From an uncultured Clostridia bacterium (GTDB lineage: Bacteria; Bacillota; Clostridia; TANB77; CAG-508): a stretch of 16,562 nt of DNA. Positions 6,831-14,748 of this stretch are shown here, in pieces (the first letter of the stretch is position 1; every line of letters starts with the position of its first letter). Location: positions 1 through 16,562 of the forward strand of contig CAKOPZ010000026.1 in the NCBI GenBank assembly GCA_934101145.1, written 5' to 3'. The notes beneath the pieces are model-generated. The model was not told where the DNA came from. It saw only the letters and a program-made list of their open reading frames with translations, and did no database searches. A program made the translations under genes and the position numbers.

Positions 6831-9029
6831 TTATTTTTTTCTCTTCACTTCATAAACACTATCAACTTTACGTAATGATTTTAGTACTTTGTTCAATTCC
6901 TCTATGTTCTCTACCTCTATTGTTAACTCTGTTATTGCAATTTTTTCTTTAGTTGCTCTTGAAGAAACTGCAATTAATTTACTCTTTGTAGTATTCATTA
7001 CACTTATTATATCAGCAAGTAATCCGCTTCTATCATTTGCATAAATTTCTATTGTTACATCATATGTTGTCTTATTTCCAGTGTACCAATAAACATCAAT
7101 AATTCTATTTTCTTCTGATATAAGGCTTTTCATATTTACACAATCTGCTCTATGAACAGAAACACCTCTACCTTTTGTAATATAACCTACAATTTCATCA
7201 CCTGGTACTGGATTGCAACATCTTGAAAGTTTTACCAAACAATTGTCTATTCCTTTTACAACAACTCCGTTGTTTGAAGGTCTATTTTTATGCACTCTTT
7301 CTTTTGATAATTCTTCAAGTGTTTTTTCCAAGTTCTCTTCATGATGTACTTTTCTATATTCTTCAAGTGTTCTTGCTACAATTTTACCTGATGAAATAGA
7401 TCCAAACCCTACACTTGCATACATATCATCAAGAGAGGCAAATTTATACCTATTAAGTGCTGCTGATATAAATTCTGGTCTAAACAAATCATCATGTTTC
7501 ATACCAATTTTCTTTAATTCTTTTTCAATTAATTCCTTACCTTTTGATATGTTTTCTTCTCTTAAATTCTTTTTAAACCACGAATTTATTTTGTTTCTTG
7601 CACCTGAACTCTTAACAAACTTAAGCCAATCTCTACTTGGTCCTTTTGATTGATCAGATGTAATGATTTCAACAATATCTCCACTTTTTAAAGGAGTTAT
7701 TATAGGCATCATTTGACTATTTATTTTTGCTCCAACCATATGATGTCCTATCTCTGCGTGGATTTGATATGCAAAATCTATTGGTGTACTACCCTTTGGC
7801 AATACTTTTATCGCACCCTTTGGAGTAAACACATACACTTCATCTTCAAAAAGTTCTTTTTTTAATGTTTGCATAAATTCCTCTGGATCTTGCATATCTT
7901 TTTGCCATTCTAGTGTTTCTCTAATCCATGATAGTTTATCTTCTTCAACTTTTACATTTGCCTTTTTGCCACTGCTAAAGCTTTTTTCTTTATAAGCCCA
8001 ATGTGCAGCAATACCATATTCTGCTATACGATGCATATCCCATGTACGAATTTGTACTTCAAATGGAGTTCCTTTTGGTCCAATTAAAGTTGTATGCAAA
8101 GATTGATACATATTTGGTTTTGGCATAGCAATATAATCTTTAAATCTACCTGGCATTGGGTTATATAAATCATGTACAACTCCAAGTGCTGCATAACAAT
8201 CTTTTACAGAATTAACAATTATTCTAAGTGCAAATAAATCATACACTTGATCAAGTGTTAAATTATCTCTCTTCATTTTACGATAAATACTATACAAATG
8301 TTTAGCACGACCACTCACTTCTGCAACAATTTTTTGTTTTTTAAGTTCTCCCTTTATTTGGTCCATTATTAAATCAATAAATTTTAGTCTTTCTTCTCTT
8401 TTTTTATTTATTCCTTCAACTATTTCCCTATATTCTTCTGGATATAAATATTTAAAAGACAAGTCCTCAAGCTCCCATTTTAGTGAATACACACCAAGAC
8501 GGTTTGCAAGTGGTGCATACAAATTCATTGTTTCTTTTGCATTTGCAATTTGCCTATCACGTGTAAGATATTTAAGTGTTCTCATATTATGAAGTCTATC
8601 TGCAAGTTTAATTAATATGACTCTTATATCTTTTCCCATTGCAAGAAACATTTTTCTGTAGTTTTCTACTTGTTGCTCTTCAACACTTGTATAACTTAAT
8701 TTTCCAAGCTTTGTTACTCCATCAACCATATCTGCAACTTCTTTGTTAAATTCACGTTCTAGGTCTTCTTTAGTTGTATCTGTGTCTTCTAATACGTCAT
8801 GAAGCAATGCTGCACAAATTGTATTTTCATCCATATTTAATGTTGCAAGTGTATATGCCACCTGAACTGGGTGTATTATATATGGTTCACCTGATCTTCT
8901 TAATTGGTCACCATGTTTTGCTTTTGCATATTCATATGCTCTCATAACAAGTTTTGTATCTGCTCTCCAGCTATTCTTTTTCATAGTTGAAATAATATCT
9001 TCAATTACCGCATCTTTATGTTCTGACAT
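6831..9029 (-). CDS. relA: Bifunctional (p)ppGpp synthetase/hydrolase (RSH family)
   Basis: Makes and degrades the stringent-response alarmone (p)ppGpp. The 732-residue protein has all RSH domains in order. The HD hydrolase domain shows His53, His77-Asp78 and Asp144 (LADRLHNMR). The synthetase domain spans about 245-345 and contains RFKDYIAMPKPNMYQSLHT and FEVQIRT. The TGS domain lies around 392-455 (DEVYVFTPKGAIKVLPKGS). A zinc-finger/RIS region carries CCNPVPGDEIVGYI, and an ACT domain covers about 660-732. The RFKD motif and intact HD residues indicate the bifunctional Rel type and not hydrolase-dead RelA. The start has GGGGGTG 10 nt upstream. It lies 40 nt downstream of recJ in the same operon. 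Confidence 0.97.
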   Translation of the reverse strand: MSEHKDAVIEDIISTMKKNSWRADTKLVMRAYEYAKAKHGDQLRRSGEPYIIHPVQVAYTLATLNMDENTICAALLHDVLEDTDTTKEDLEREFNKEVADMVDGVTKLGKLSYTSVEEQQVENYRKMFLAMGKDIRVILIKLADRLHNMRTLKYLTRDRQIANAKETMNLYAPLANRLGVYSLKWELEDLSFKYLYPEEYREIVEGINKKREERLKFIDLIMDQIKGELKKQKIVAEVSGRAKHLYSIYRKMKRDNLTLDQVYDLFALRIIVNSVKDCYAALGVVHDLYNPMPGRFKDYIAMPKPNMYQSLHTTLIGPKGTPFEVQIRTWDMHRIAEYGIAAHWAYKEKSFSSGKKANVKVEEDKLSWIRETLEWQKDMQDPEEFMQTLKKELFEDEVYVFTPKGAIKVLPKGSTPIDFAYQIHAEIGHHMVGAKINSQMMPIITPLKSGDIVEIITSDQSKGPSRDWLKFVKSSGARNKINSWFKKNLREENISKGKELIEKELKKIGMKHDDLFRPEFISAALNRYKFASLDDMYASVGFGSISSGKIVARTLEEYRKVHHEENLEKTLEELSKERVHKNRPSNNGVVVKGIDNCLVKLSRCCNPVPGDEIVGYITKGRGVSVHRADCVNMKSLISEENRIIDVYWYTGNKTTYDVTIEIYANDRSGLLADIISVMNTTKSKLIAVSSRATKEKIAITELTIEVENIEELNKVLKSLRKVDSVYEVKRKK

Positions 9030-9069
9030 AGCGTAAGTTCACCCCCGTTTATTCCTATTGTAATATACT

Positions 9070-10746
9070 TTAATACGATTTTCTTATATCTTTTAAAGTT
9101 ATTTGTATACTCTCATTTCCATTGAAATTATTTATATCAAGGCTTCCTACAACATCTACTTTATCGTCAAGCAAATATTGATTTGCAAGATCCCCCATAT
9201 TAAATCCTATTGCATCAATCATGTAATTGTCACTCTTTAATTTTAATTTTAAATGTTTTCCATCTGATAATGTTCTTATTGCATTAATTTTTAAATTCTT
9301 AAATAAAAATATTGGCATTTTATTTGCCTCTCCAAATGGTTCTAACAGTTTAATGCTTCTAACATCATCTATGCAAATATCTTTTAAATTTACTTCTTCA
9401 TCAATTTGCACTACAGGAACAATCTCACTTATATTGCAACTTTTTGCATATTCTTCAAATTCTTGCTTGAACTCTTCAAATTTATCCTTTTTAACAGTTA
9501 TTCCTATAGCCATAGAATGTCCACCAAATTTTTCTATTGTATCACTACATTTCATTAATGCTTCATGAAGATCAAATCCAGGGATACTTCTTCCTGAACC
9601 TTTTCCCTCATCTCCTTCAAAACAAATCAAAATGCTAGGTTTAAAATACATTTCGGTAACTTTTGATGAAACAATACCAATAATTCCATGATGCCAATTC
9701 TCATGTCCAAGTACAATACATGTTTTGTCTTTTTCTCCAGCTTCTATTTGTTCTACAACTTGCTCACATATAGATCTCTCTTTTGCTTGTCTTTCTTGAT
9801 TAAATGCATTTAATCGTGTTGCAATCTCTTTTGCCTCGTTTGCATCATCACACAAGAACAAGTCTAGGGCCTCTTGCGCATGCCCCATTCTACCACAAGC
9901 ATTTATTCTGGGTGCAACTCCAAATGAAATAACTGATGAATTAATTTCTTTAAATCCAATTGAATCAATCAATGTTTTAAGTCCAATATTTCTTGTAACT
10001 TCTACAAGTTTTAATCCTAATTTTGCAATTACCCTGTTTTCATCAACAAGCGGAACTATATCTGATATTGTTCCAACACAAACAAAATCCAAATATTTTA
10101 AGTAATCTTTTTCTTCAAGTCCAAGTTTTTGGGATATAGCCTGAATTACTTTAAATACCACTCCAACTCCTGCAAGTTGATTAAATGGATATTCATTGTC
10201 TTTTCTCTTTGCATCAATAACAGCATATGCATTAGGTAAGCTTTCTGCTGGTTCGTGATGATCAGTTATAATTGTCTCCATTCCCAAGCTATTTGCATAT
10301 TCAACTTCTTCTATTCCTGAAATTCCACAATCAACTGTAATCATCAAAGTATATCCTTGCTCAAATATTTGCTTTATAGCCTCTTTATTTAGTCCATAAC
10401 CTTCATTTAATCTGTTTGGAATATATGTGCCAACTTCCATCCCTCTCTCATTCAAGAATTTTTTTAGCACAGTTATACTTGTTATCCCATCTGCATCATA
10501 ATCTCCAAAAATCATTATTTTTTGATTATCTTCAATCGCTTTAATTAATCTTTGAACTGCCTTGTCCATATCAGGCATCAAAAATGGATCATGAAAATCA
10601 TATCTTGTTGGACTTAAAAACTTATCTATATTTTCAATATTTCTTTTTACTAAAATATTTGCCAAAATGCTACTTAATTTGTACTTCTCAATTAATTCAT
10701 TTACCTTAGTTTCATCTGCACTACTGCATTCCCATTTTTTATTCAT
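9070..10746 (-). CDS. recJ: Single-stranded-DNA-specific 5'-3' exonuclease RecJ
   Basis: Degrades 5' single strands in recombination, base-excision and mismatch repair. The 558 residues contain the DHH phosphoesterase motifs GDYDADG (81-87), TVDCGISG (135-142) and DHH (160-162), then NACGRMGHAQEAL linking to the DHHA1 domain with HHGIIGIVSSKV, GSGRSIPGFDLHEAL and FGGHSMAIG, and a C-terminal OB-like region. At about 560 residues it is the compact RecJ length. The start at 10746 has AAGGAG 7 nt upstream; a TTG 21 nt earlier keeps the frame open but would place the ribosome site inside the gene. First gene of the operon recJ-rel-hydrolase-hisS-spoIIP. Confidence 0.96.
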   Translation of the reverse strand: MNKKWECSSADETKVNELIEKYKLSSILANILVKRNIENIDKFLSPTRYDFHDPFLMPDMDKAVQRLIKAIEDNQKIMIFGDYDADGITSITVLKKFLNERGMEVGTYIPNRLNEGYGLNKEAIKQIFEQGYTLMITVDCGISGIEEVEYANSLGMETIITDHHEPAESLPNAYAVIDAKRKDNEYPFNQLAGVGVVFKVIQAISQKLGLEEKDYLKYLDFVCVGTISDIVPLVDENRVIAKLGLKLVEVTRNIGLKTLIDSIGFKEINSSVISFGVAPRINACGRMGHAQEALDLFLCDDANEAKEIATRLNAFNQERQAKERSICEQVVEQIEAGEKDKTCIVLGHENWHHGIIGIVSSKVTEMYFKPSILICFEGDEGKGSGRSIPGFDLHEALMKCSDTIEKFGGHSMAIGITVKKDKFEEFKQEFEEYAKSCNISEIVPVVQIDEEVNLKDICIDDVRSIKLLEPFGEANKMPIFLFKNLKINAIRTLSDGKHLKLKLKSDNYMIDAIGFNMGDLANQYLLDDKVDVVGSLDINNFNGNESIQITLKDIRKSY

Positions 10747-10770
10747 TGCATCTCTCCTTAAACGCAAATA

Positions 10771-10799
10771 ATTATATCATTTATAGGGTGTTTTTGCAA
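10771..10799 (-). promoter_or_regulatory. Strong promoter of the recJ operon
   Basis: TTGCAA (10799-10794), a 17-nt spacer and a perfect TATAAT (10776-10771) with an upstream TGA extended -10. The start codon of recJ follows 25 nt later, with no room for a regulatory leader. Confidence 0.8.
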
Positions 10800-10811
10800 T
10801 ATTGCCTGAAG

Positions 10812-10858
10812 AAAAAAAGTCAAAGTAATAGTTTTATAAAACTTCACTTTGACTTTTT
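10812..10858 (-). terminator. Intrinsic terminator after the metallopeptidase gene
   Basis: A 13-bp perfect stem (AAAAAGTCAAAGT / ACTTTGACTTTTT) with an inner palindrome AGTTTTATAAAACT ends in a run of seven T on the minus strand. It is A/T-flanked on both sides and could also work in the other direction. It separates the glycosyltransferase operon from the recJ promoter. Confidence 0.85.
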
Positions 10859-10899
10859 CTTTTTCAAATAATTTTATTGAAATTTCTATTTACTTTATT

Positions 10900-11604
10900 T
10901 TAAGTAATAACTCCAATAATACTTAAAATAATCACTTTAATAATTACTTTACAAAATAATAAAAAATTTGTCATAGGTATTCCTATTTTATTTAGTTTTT
11001 CATACCCATCTACTAATACTTTAATCTCATCATCAGATATTATATTTGAACCTTTCATATACATCTCAGCCAAGTATTTTGCTTTTGTCATTGCATCTGT
11101 TTCTAAATAACTTCTTACAAAATAAAATATCATTCCCATCAAAAAAGCAATAAAAACTTGTAAAGTAGAAAGCTCTATTATTTTCAAAATACTAAGAATG
11201 CATACAACTATAAAATAAATTAAATAAATATTTGAAAATATAAAATTAAATAATAGCAATCTTCTATTTTGTATTGAGTGCAAACATTCGTGGGCTATTG
11301 TTTGCACTCTTGTAAATGTATCCTTTATATTTGTGATAATTATACTATTTGAAATCACAGAATAATATGTAAGGCTCTTATTCTGATCTTCTACTACATC
11401 AATTTTAATACTATCATTGTCAACCATCTTTAAAATAGTTTCACATATTATTTTATTATTTGGTAATTTACTTGCTATATTATTAAATTTTTTGTCATTT
11501 CCTATTTTCTTTATTTCATTTATATTTTTTATTTTAATTCCAAATGCAAATTTTAGAACTATTAAAGTAATTATACTAATTATTATAATAACCATATATT
11601 GCAT
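10900..11604 (-). CDS. Membrane zinc metallopeptidase, YugP-like
   Basis: A 234-residue integral membrane protein with transmembrane segments at about 2-20, 117-140, 147-164 and 213-233. The zincin motif HECLH (105-109) follows TRVQTIA, and a probable third ligand Glu168 lies in YLETDAMTKAKYL, equivalent to the NEFDAS-type segment of YugP/DUF2265 proteins. The catalytic motif is intact, so it should be active; the substrate is unknown. It is a divergent member: the linker between HExxH and the Glu carries two hydrophobic segments, as in YugP. The ribosome site AAGGGAG lies 7 nt before the ATG and inside a small hairpin (CCCTT-AAAGG-AAGGG). It is the last gene of the GT4-ylbF operon, 40 nt after the YlbF-family gene, and a strong terminator follows. 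Confidence 0.75.
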   Translation of the reverse strand: MQYMVIIIISIITLIVLKFAFGIKIKNINEIKKIGNDKKFNNIASKLPNNKIICETILKMVDNDSIKIDVVEDQNKSLTYYSVISNSIIITNIKDTFTRVQTIAHECLHSIQNRRLLLFNFIFSNIYLIYFIVVCILSILKIIELSTLQVFIAFLMGMIFYFVRSYLETDAMTKAKYLAEMYMKGSNIISDDEIKVLVDGYEKLNKIGIPMTNFLLFCKVIIKVIILSIIGVIT

Positions 11605-11644
11605 ATTTTTTCTCCCTTCCTTTAAGGGATAATAACATTATTTT

Positions 11645-11977
11645 TTATAAAACATCTTTTATTGCTTCTGCAATAATTTTGTTAACATCAGCTATCATGA
11701 TGTTAAATTTAACTTCTAAATCAAAATATTCCTTTACTTGCTTATCTTCAACTAAAACAGTATACATCTCTTGCAATTTCTTCTCTTTTTCAGAATCTTT
11801 ATTTTCACCTGTATATTCAATTAATTGAACTTCATATCTTAATTTTTCAAAATCTTCTATTTTCTTTTTTGTTTCGCTATTACTCATCAAACTGTCTTTC
11901 AATTTTTTATATTCAACATATTCTGAAGATGTGCGTATTTCTTGAGCTAGTCTATTTGCTGTATCATAAACATTCAT
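11645..11977 (-). CDS. YlbF/YmcA family protein (DUF964)
   Basis: A 110-residue, highly charged, all-helical protein. The pattern ANRLAQEIRTSSEY, then KDSLMSNSETKKKIEDFEKL and a C-terminal FNIMIADVNKIIAEAIKDVL helix, is typical of the Com_YlbF family. In Bacillus the relatives YlbF and YmcA form a complex with YaaT that directs RNase Y cleavage and affects competence, biofilm and sporulation. This single short member could serve that role; which paralogue it is cannot be told by eye. It follows the glycosyltransferase by 39 nt and is presumably co-transcribed. The ribosome site (GGTGA) is weak. Confidence 0.85.
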   Translation of the reverse strand: MNVYDTANRLAQEIRTSSEYVEYKKLKDSLMSNSETKKKIEDFEKLRYEVQLIEYTGENKDSEKEKKLQEMYTVLVEDKQVKEYFDLEVKFNIMIADVNKIIAEAIKDVL

Positions 11978-12016
11978 AAATTCACCATTTCTAATATAAA
12001 ATTAGCCTTTCTAGAT

Positions 12017-13309
12017 TTAAGCATAAGCATGTTTTTTCTTAAAGCTTAATAAATTTGTAATTTCCTTGTCTGTATTTTTTGCTTTTGTTGCTTTTTTTGC
12101 CTTCTCTTGCTCAATTTGCTCCGCTTGTCTTTGTGACATTGTTTTGCAAATTGCTTGTTCATAAATATAATGTGTATCTTGTGCAATTTTATTCCAATTG
12201 AATTCTTCTTTTACCTTTTGTTTTGCTTTTTTAGAAACATTTGCTGCAAGTTGTTTATCATAAAGCAAGCTTATTACAGAGTCCGCAATTGAATTACAAT
12301 TTCCTGCATAGCTTTTCATTCCATTTATTCCATGATCAACAATTTCATTAAGACCACCTATATCAGATACAACAGTTGGTACTCCTGCAAGCATTGCCTC
12401 TAGTGCAACAATTCCAAAAGGTTCATATGTACTTGGAAAAACAGCAACATCAGCACATTTATACATTTTTTGTACTTGCTTAGAATTTAAGTAACCTGTA
12501 AAATATACTTTATTTGAAAGACCCATTGCCTCAGCCTGTCCCTTTAATTCATCGAGCATTCCACCTTTTCCAGCAATAATAAGTTTTGCATCATGATAAT
12601 TTTCAAGTATTTTTGGCATCGCCGAAATTAAGTGTTGAACACCTTTTTCATATACTAGCCTTCCAACATATAAAATAATCTTTTCATTGTCCATTGCATA
12701 TTGTCTTCTGAAATCATAGTCTCTTTCAATACCATTAAAATTAGTTAAATTTATTCCATTTGGTATAACATTTATTTTATCAAAAGGAAGTCCAAAAAGA
12801 CCTTGAACATGGTTTTTCATATAATTACTATTAACAATAACCTCTGTAGACTCATATGTTAAAAGCCATTCTGTATCATTAATATATCTTTGTGTATCAT
12901 CATGTATTCCAGAATTTCTTCCCGCTTCTGTTGCATGTATAGTCGATACAATTGGAATATCAAAAGCATTTTTTAATGCTTTTGCAGCATTTGCAACAAG
13001 CCAATCATGTGCATGAATAACATCAAACTTTCCCTCTTTTTGTATAATTTCTGATGCCTTAGCAATTAAATTAAAATTTAGTTGCATAATCCAATCAATA
13101 AAATTGTTTGGATGAATCATATAATTTTCTACACGATAAACTTGTACTCCTTTATCGTTTTCATAGGCTGGTACATCTCCATCTTTGTAAGTTACAACTG
13201 TAACTTCATGACCATCCTTAATTAATCTTTTTGATAAGTCGTGAACAACTCGTGCAATTCCACCTACAATTCTTGGTGGATATTCCCATGTCAACATTAA
13301 AATCTTCAT
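12017..13309 (-). CDS. GT4-family glycosyltransferase (glycogen-synthase-like)
   Basis: A 430-residue retaining GT-B glycosyltransferase. The N-terminal domain opens MKILMLTWEYPPRIVGGIAR with the Gly16-Gly17 nucleotide-sugar loop and contains HAHDWLVANAA (99-109), the style of the glycosyl-transferase-5 N-terminus. The C-terminal domain has VGRLVYEKG (215-223) and the EX7E motif EPFGIVALE (296-304). The last 40 residues are Lys/Glu/Ala-rich and look like a disordered tail. Such proteins in Firmicutes act in glycogen-like glucan or surface polysaccharide synthesis; the donor and acceptor cannot be assigned. No other glg genes are nearby. The ribosome site GAGAGG lies 11 nt upstream. First gene of the operon with ylbF-like and yugP-like genes. 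Confidence 0.9.
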   Translation of the reverse strand: MKILMLTWEYPPRIVGGIARVVHDLSKRLIKDGHEVTVVTYKDGDVPAYENDKGVQVYRVENYMIHPNNFIDWIMQLNFNLIAKASEIIQKEGKFDVIHAHDWLVANAAKALKNAFDIPIVSTIHATEAGRNSGIHDDTQRYINDTEWLLTYESTEVIVNSNYMKNHVQGLFGLPFDKINVIPNGINLTNFNGIERDYDFRRQYAMDNEKIILYVGRLVYEKGVQHLISAMPKILENYHDAKLIIAGKGGMLDELKGQAEAMGLSNKVYFTGYLNSKQVQKMYKCADVAVFPSTYEPFGIVALEAMLAGVPTVVSDIGGLNEIVDHGINGMKSYAGNCNSIADSVISLLYDKQLAANVSKKAKQKVKEEFNWNKIAQDTHYIYEQAICKTMSQRQAEQIEQEKAKKATKAKNTDKEITNLLSFKKKHAYA

Positions 13310-13356
13310 TTTAGTAATTGCCTCTCTTTCTTTTTCTTTTGCATATAACTACGACT

Positions 13357-13388
13357 ATTGTATACAAAAAAAATACAAAAGTAAACAA
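13357..13388 (-). promoter_or_regulatory. Putative promoter of the glycosyltransferase operon
   Basis: Two overlapping options: TTTACT (13385-13380), 17 nt, TACAAT (13362-13357); or TTGTTT (13388-13383), 18 nt, TATACA (13364-13359). Either starts transcription about 40 nt before the gene. Confidence 0.55.
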
Positions 13389-13478
13389 TTTTTGCTAAAA
13401 AATATTAAATTTTATCATGTTCAAATTGTGACTGAGCTTTTGGCACAAAAATAAACCAAACCATTAAACTTAATCAGT

Positions 13479-13547
13479 CTAATAATTTAGTTTATTATCT
13501 AACTTGGTGCCGTTGGCGTAGATATCTACAACTTTTTCAGCTCTCAT
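13479..13547 (-). CDS. Possible 22-residue peptide
   Basis: ATG at 13547 opens a frame encoding MRAEKVVDIYANGTKLDNKL plus two residues, with a balanced amino-acid composition and more G/C than the surroundings. There is no Shine-Dalgarno sequence; the start follows directly after a perfect hairpin. It could be a remnant, a leader peptide or a chance frame within a structured RNA. No family is recognised. Confidence 0.25.
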   Translation of the reverse strand: MRAEKVVDIYANGTKLDNKLNY

Positions 13548-13550
13548 AAC

Positions 13551-13570
13551 GATTGATACAAATATCAATC
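13551..13570. promoter_or_regulatory. 20-bp perfect inverted repeat near a transcription start (possible operator)
   Basis: GATTGATA-CAAA-TATCAATC, positioned about 10 bp downstream of the -10 box at 13586-13581. It could be a repressor operator or the first hairpin of the RNA. Confidence 0.45.
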
Positions 13571-13580
13571 AATTTACTAA

Positions 13581-13608
13581 AGTATATCATATTTTTTATA
13601 AAATACAA
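13581..13608 (-). promoter_or_regulatory. Putative promoter of the short transcript
   Basis: TTGTAT (13608-13603), 16 nt, TATACT (13586-13581) with an upstream TGA extended -10. It starts just past the terminator of the Abi module. Confidence 0.5.
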
Positions 13609-13633
13609 TACAAAAGCAAAAAATATTTTAGAT

Positions 13634-13666
13634 AAAAAATACCTAGAATCAACGAATGACTCTAGG
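13634..13666 (-). terminator. Intrinsic terminator of the Abi/RNA module
   Basis: A 10-bp stem (CCTAGAGTCA / TGATTCTAGG, one G-U pair) with a 5-nt loop is followed by TATTTTTT. It directly follows the second hairpin RNA copy. Confidence 0.9.
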
Positions 13667-13670
13667 CTAT

Positions 13671-13711
13671 TGAATGACTTAGAGCTTCAAAAGTTTTCTA
13701 AGCACCACTCC
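13671..13711 (-). ncRNA. Hairpin RNA, copy 2, downstream of the Abi gene
   Basis: Starts GGAGTGGTGCT and folds with a 6-bp stem CTTAGA (13702-13697) / TCTAAG (13683-13678) around a 13-nt loop AAACTTTTGAAGC, then TCATT. It matches copy 1 at 14626-14667 in flank and loop, while three stem pairs differ by compensatory changes. It begins 29 nt after the Abi stop codon and ends at a strong terminator, so it could be the 3' end of the abi mRNA, released by processing, or come from its own weak promoter. An RNA motif linked to abiF-type genes has been described by comparative genomics; identity with it cannot be tested here. Confidence 0.7.
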
Positions 13712-13739
13712 ATACTATTTTATTCAAATTTAATAGATA

Positions 13740-14606
13740 TTATACCTCATATCCCATTATTCTTAAAATATCATTTATATCAATAACAATTAACTTTTCC
13801 TTTAGTTTTTCTATTTCCTTAGTAAGCAAACAATCAAATTCTTGATATTTATCTTCATCAAGTAATACTTGCATACATTTTATAATCATATATAAATTAC
13901 ACAAGTTTTCTTTTCTATTATAATCTTTTTCAATATTTTTAAAGCTAATATCATATTTGTTTCTATAAGTAAATAATCTATCTGAGTGTGCAGAGATATT
14001 TCTTACCATAGTTAAATTTATTAAGATTTGTTTTAATAATTTATCTGCTAGCTTAAAATATTTACTTATTTTTTGTCTATCACTTTGCTTAAGTAAACTA
14101 TAATACTTACTAATAGCTCCAAAAGTTAAAATTTTAGTTAAAACAAAAGGTGGAACAAAGTCATAAGTATCTTTATAGTGCTTAATAGCTGTATGTTTTA
14201 TATAATTATCATCAATTTCTTTTTCTATTTTTTCTATAAAATCATTTATTAAATCTTCATTAGCAGTATCGTCAAGATTGTCTAATTTCAAATAGTCTTC
14301 TACACCATATTGTTCAGCTAAAGTATTTGCTATAAGTGATTTTATTACAACTTCTATTTCTAAAATATACTTTAAAAATATAGCCTTAATATTTTTATCA
14401 AATTCGTATAATGCGAATATTTCTTCAAATGAAGTATTTTCTTTATAGTTATTATCTTCATCTTTAAAAACAGCTTTATATCCATTTATAATAGAATAAT
14501 AAGAATATTTTTCTATATTCTTTAAAGCTTTTTCTTTATCATTTACAATTACATTTTTTGATATAAGATAATTTATAAGTTCTTCATTGTTTTTGTATTC
14601 TTTCAT
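13740..14606 (-). CDS. Abi_2 family (AbiD/AbiF-type) HEPN abortive-infection protein
   Basis: A 288-residue, Lys- and Asn-rich, all-helical protein. The N-terminus (KNNEELINYLISKNVIVND, IEKYSYYSIINGYKAVFKD) and the middle (FALYEFDKNIKAIFLKYILE) are typical of the Abi_2 family. The HEPN nuclease motif Rx4H is intact as RNISAH (Arg202 to His207). Family members act in abortive phage infection and are thought to cleave RNA; they are relatives of the HEPN domains of Cas13. The start at 14606 is set by GGAGG 4 nt upstream; the frame is open to 14669, but that stretch is the conserved hairpin RNA, not coding. It is flanked by two copies of that RNA with its own promoter and terminator, which suggests an RNA-controlled toxin-like unit. 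AT-richer codon use than the housekeeping genes suggests transfer. Confidence 0.88.
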   Translation of the reverse strand: MKEYKNNEELINYLISKNVIVNDKEKALKNIEKYSYYSIINGYKAVFKDEDNNYKENTSFEEIFALYEFDKNIKAIFLKYILEIEVVIKSLIANTLAEQYGVEDYLKLDNLDDTANEDLINDFIEKIEKEIDDNYIKHTAIKHYKDTYDFVPPFVLTKILTFGAISKYYSLLKQSDRQKISKYFKLADKLLKQILINLTMVRNISAHSDRLFTYRNKYDISFKNIEKDYNRKENLCNLYMIIKCMQVLLDEDKYQEFDCLLTKEIEKLKEKLIVIDINDILRIMGYEV

Positions 14607-14625
14607 TATACCTCCGAATAAATAT

Positions 14626-14667
14626 AAAAAATGACTCAAGGCTTCGAAAGTTTCTTGAGCACCACTC
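14626..14667 (-). ncRNA. Hairpin RNA, copy 1, in the Abi leader (also terminator-like)
   Basis: Predicted to start at about 14667, right after the promoter. It begins GAGTGGTGCT and folds with CTCAAG (14659-14654) / CTTGAG (14640-14635) around the 13-nt loop AAACTTTCGAAGC (inner CTT-TCG-AAG). It is followed by TCA and six T, so the hairpin may stop most transcription before the Abi ribosome site, producing a ~42-nt RNA. Three compensatory pair changes relative to copy 2 show that the pairing is conserved. Confidence 0.75.
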
Positions 14668-14673
14668 AATATA

Positions 14674-14702
14674 CTTATACCATAATTTTAGTAGAATTTC
14701 AA
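14674..14702 (-). promoter_or_regulatory. Promoter of the hairpin RNA / Abi gene
   Basis: TTGAAA (14702-14697), a 17-nt spacer and TATAAG (14679-14674) with TGG as an extended -10. Predicted transcription start about 14667, exactly where the conserved RNA begins. Confidence 0.75.
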
Positions 14703-14748
14703 GATTTTTAATAAAAAATTACTAAAATTTATCATTAATATCATTTAT

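Larger units (their letters stand above)
13435..13575 (-). ncRNA. Candidate structured short transcript of unknown function
   Basis: A promoter at 13608-13581 should start a transcript near 13574. It would begin with a perfect 8-bp hairpin (13570-13551) and contain GUUGUAGAUAUCUACgcCAAC (13532-13512), a hairpin with a bulge. Two nested long-range pairings are possible: GAGCU (13543-13539) with AGCUC (13438-13434), and GGCAC (13511-13507) with GUGCC (13446-13442). It also holds a 22-codon frame (see 13479-13547). I know no RNA family that matches. The pairings are short and could be chance. Confidence 0.3.

Noticed and set aside
8060..8120. Met in place of Gly in the Rel synthetase motif (PNMYQSLHT)
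   Set aside because: This variant is common in Gram-positive Rel proteins, so it does not indicate loss of function.
14607..14669. Upstream in-frame ATG extending the Abi protein by 21 residues
   Set aside because: The extension coincides with the conserved hairpin RNA and lacks a ribosome site, while the ATG at 14606 has GGAGG at good spacing.
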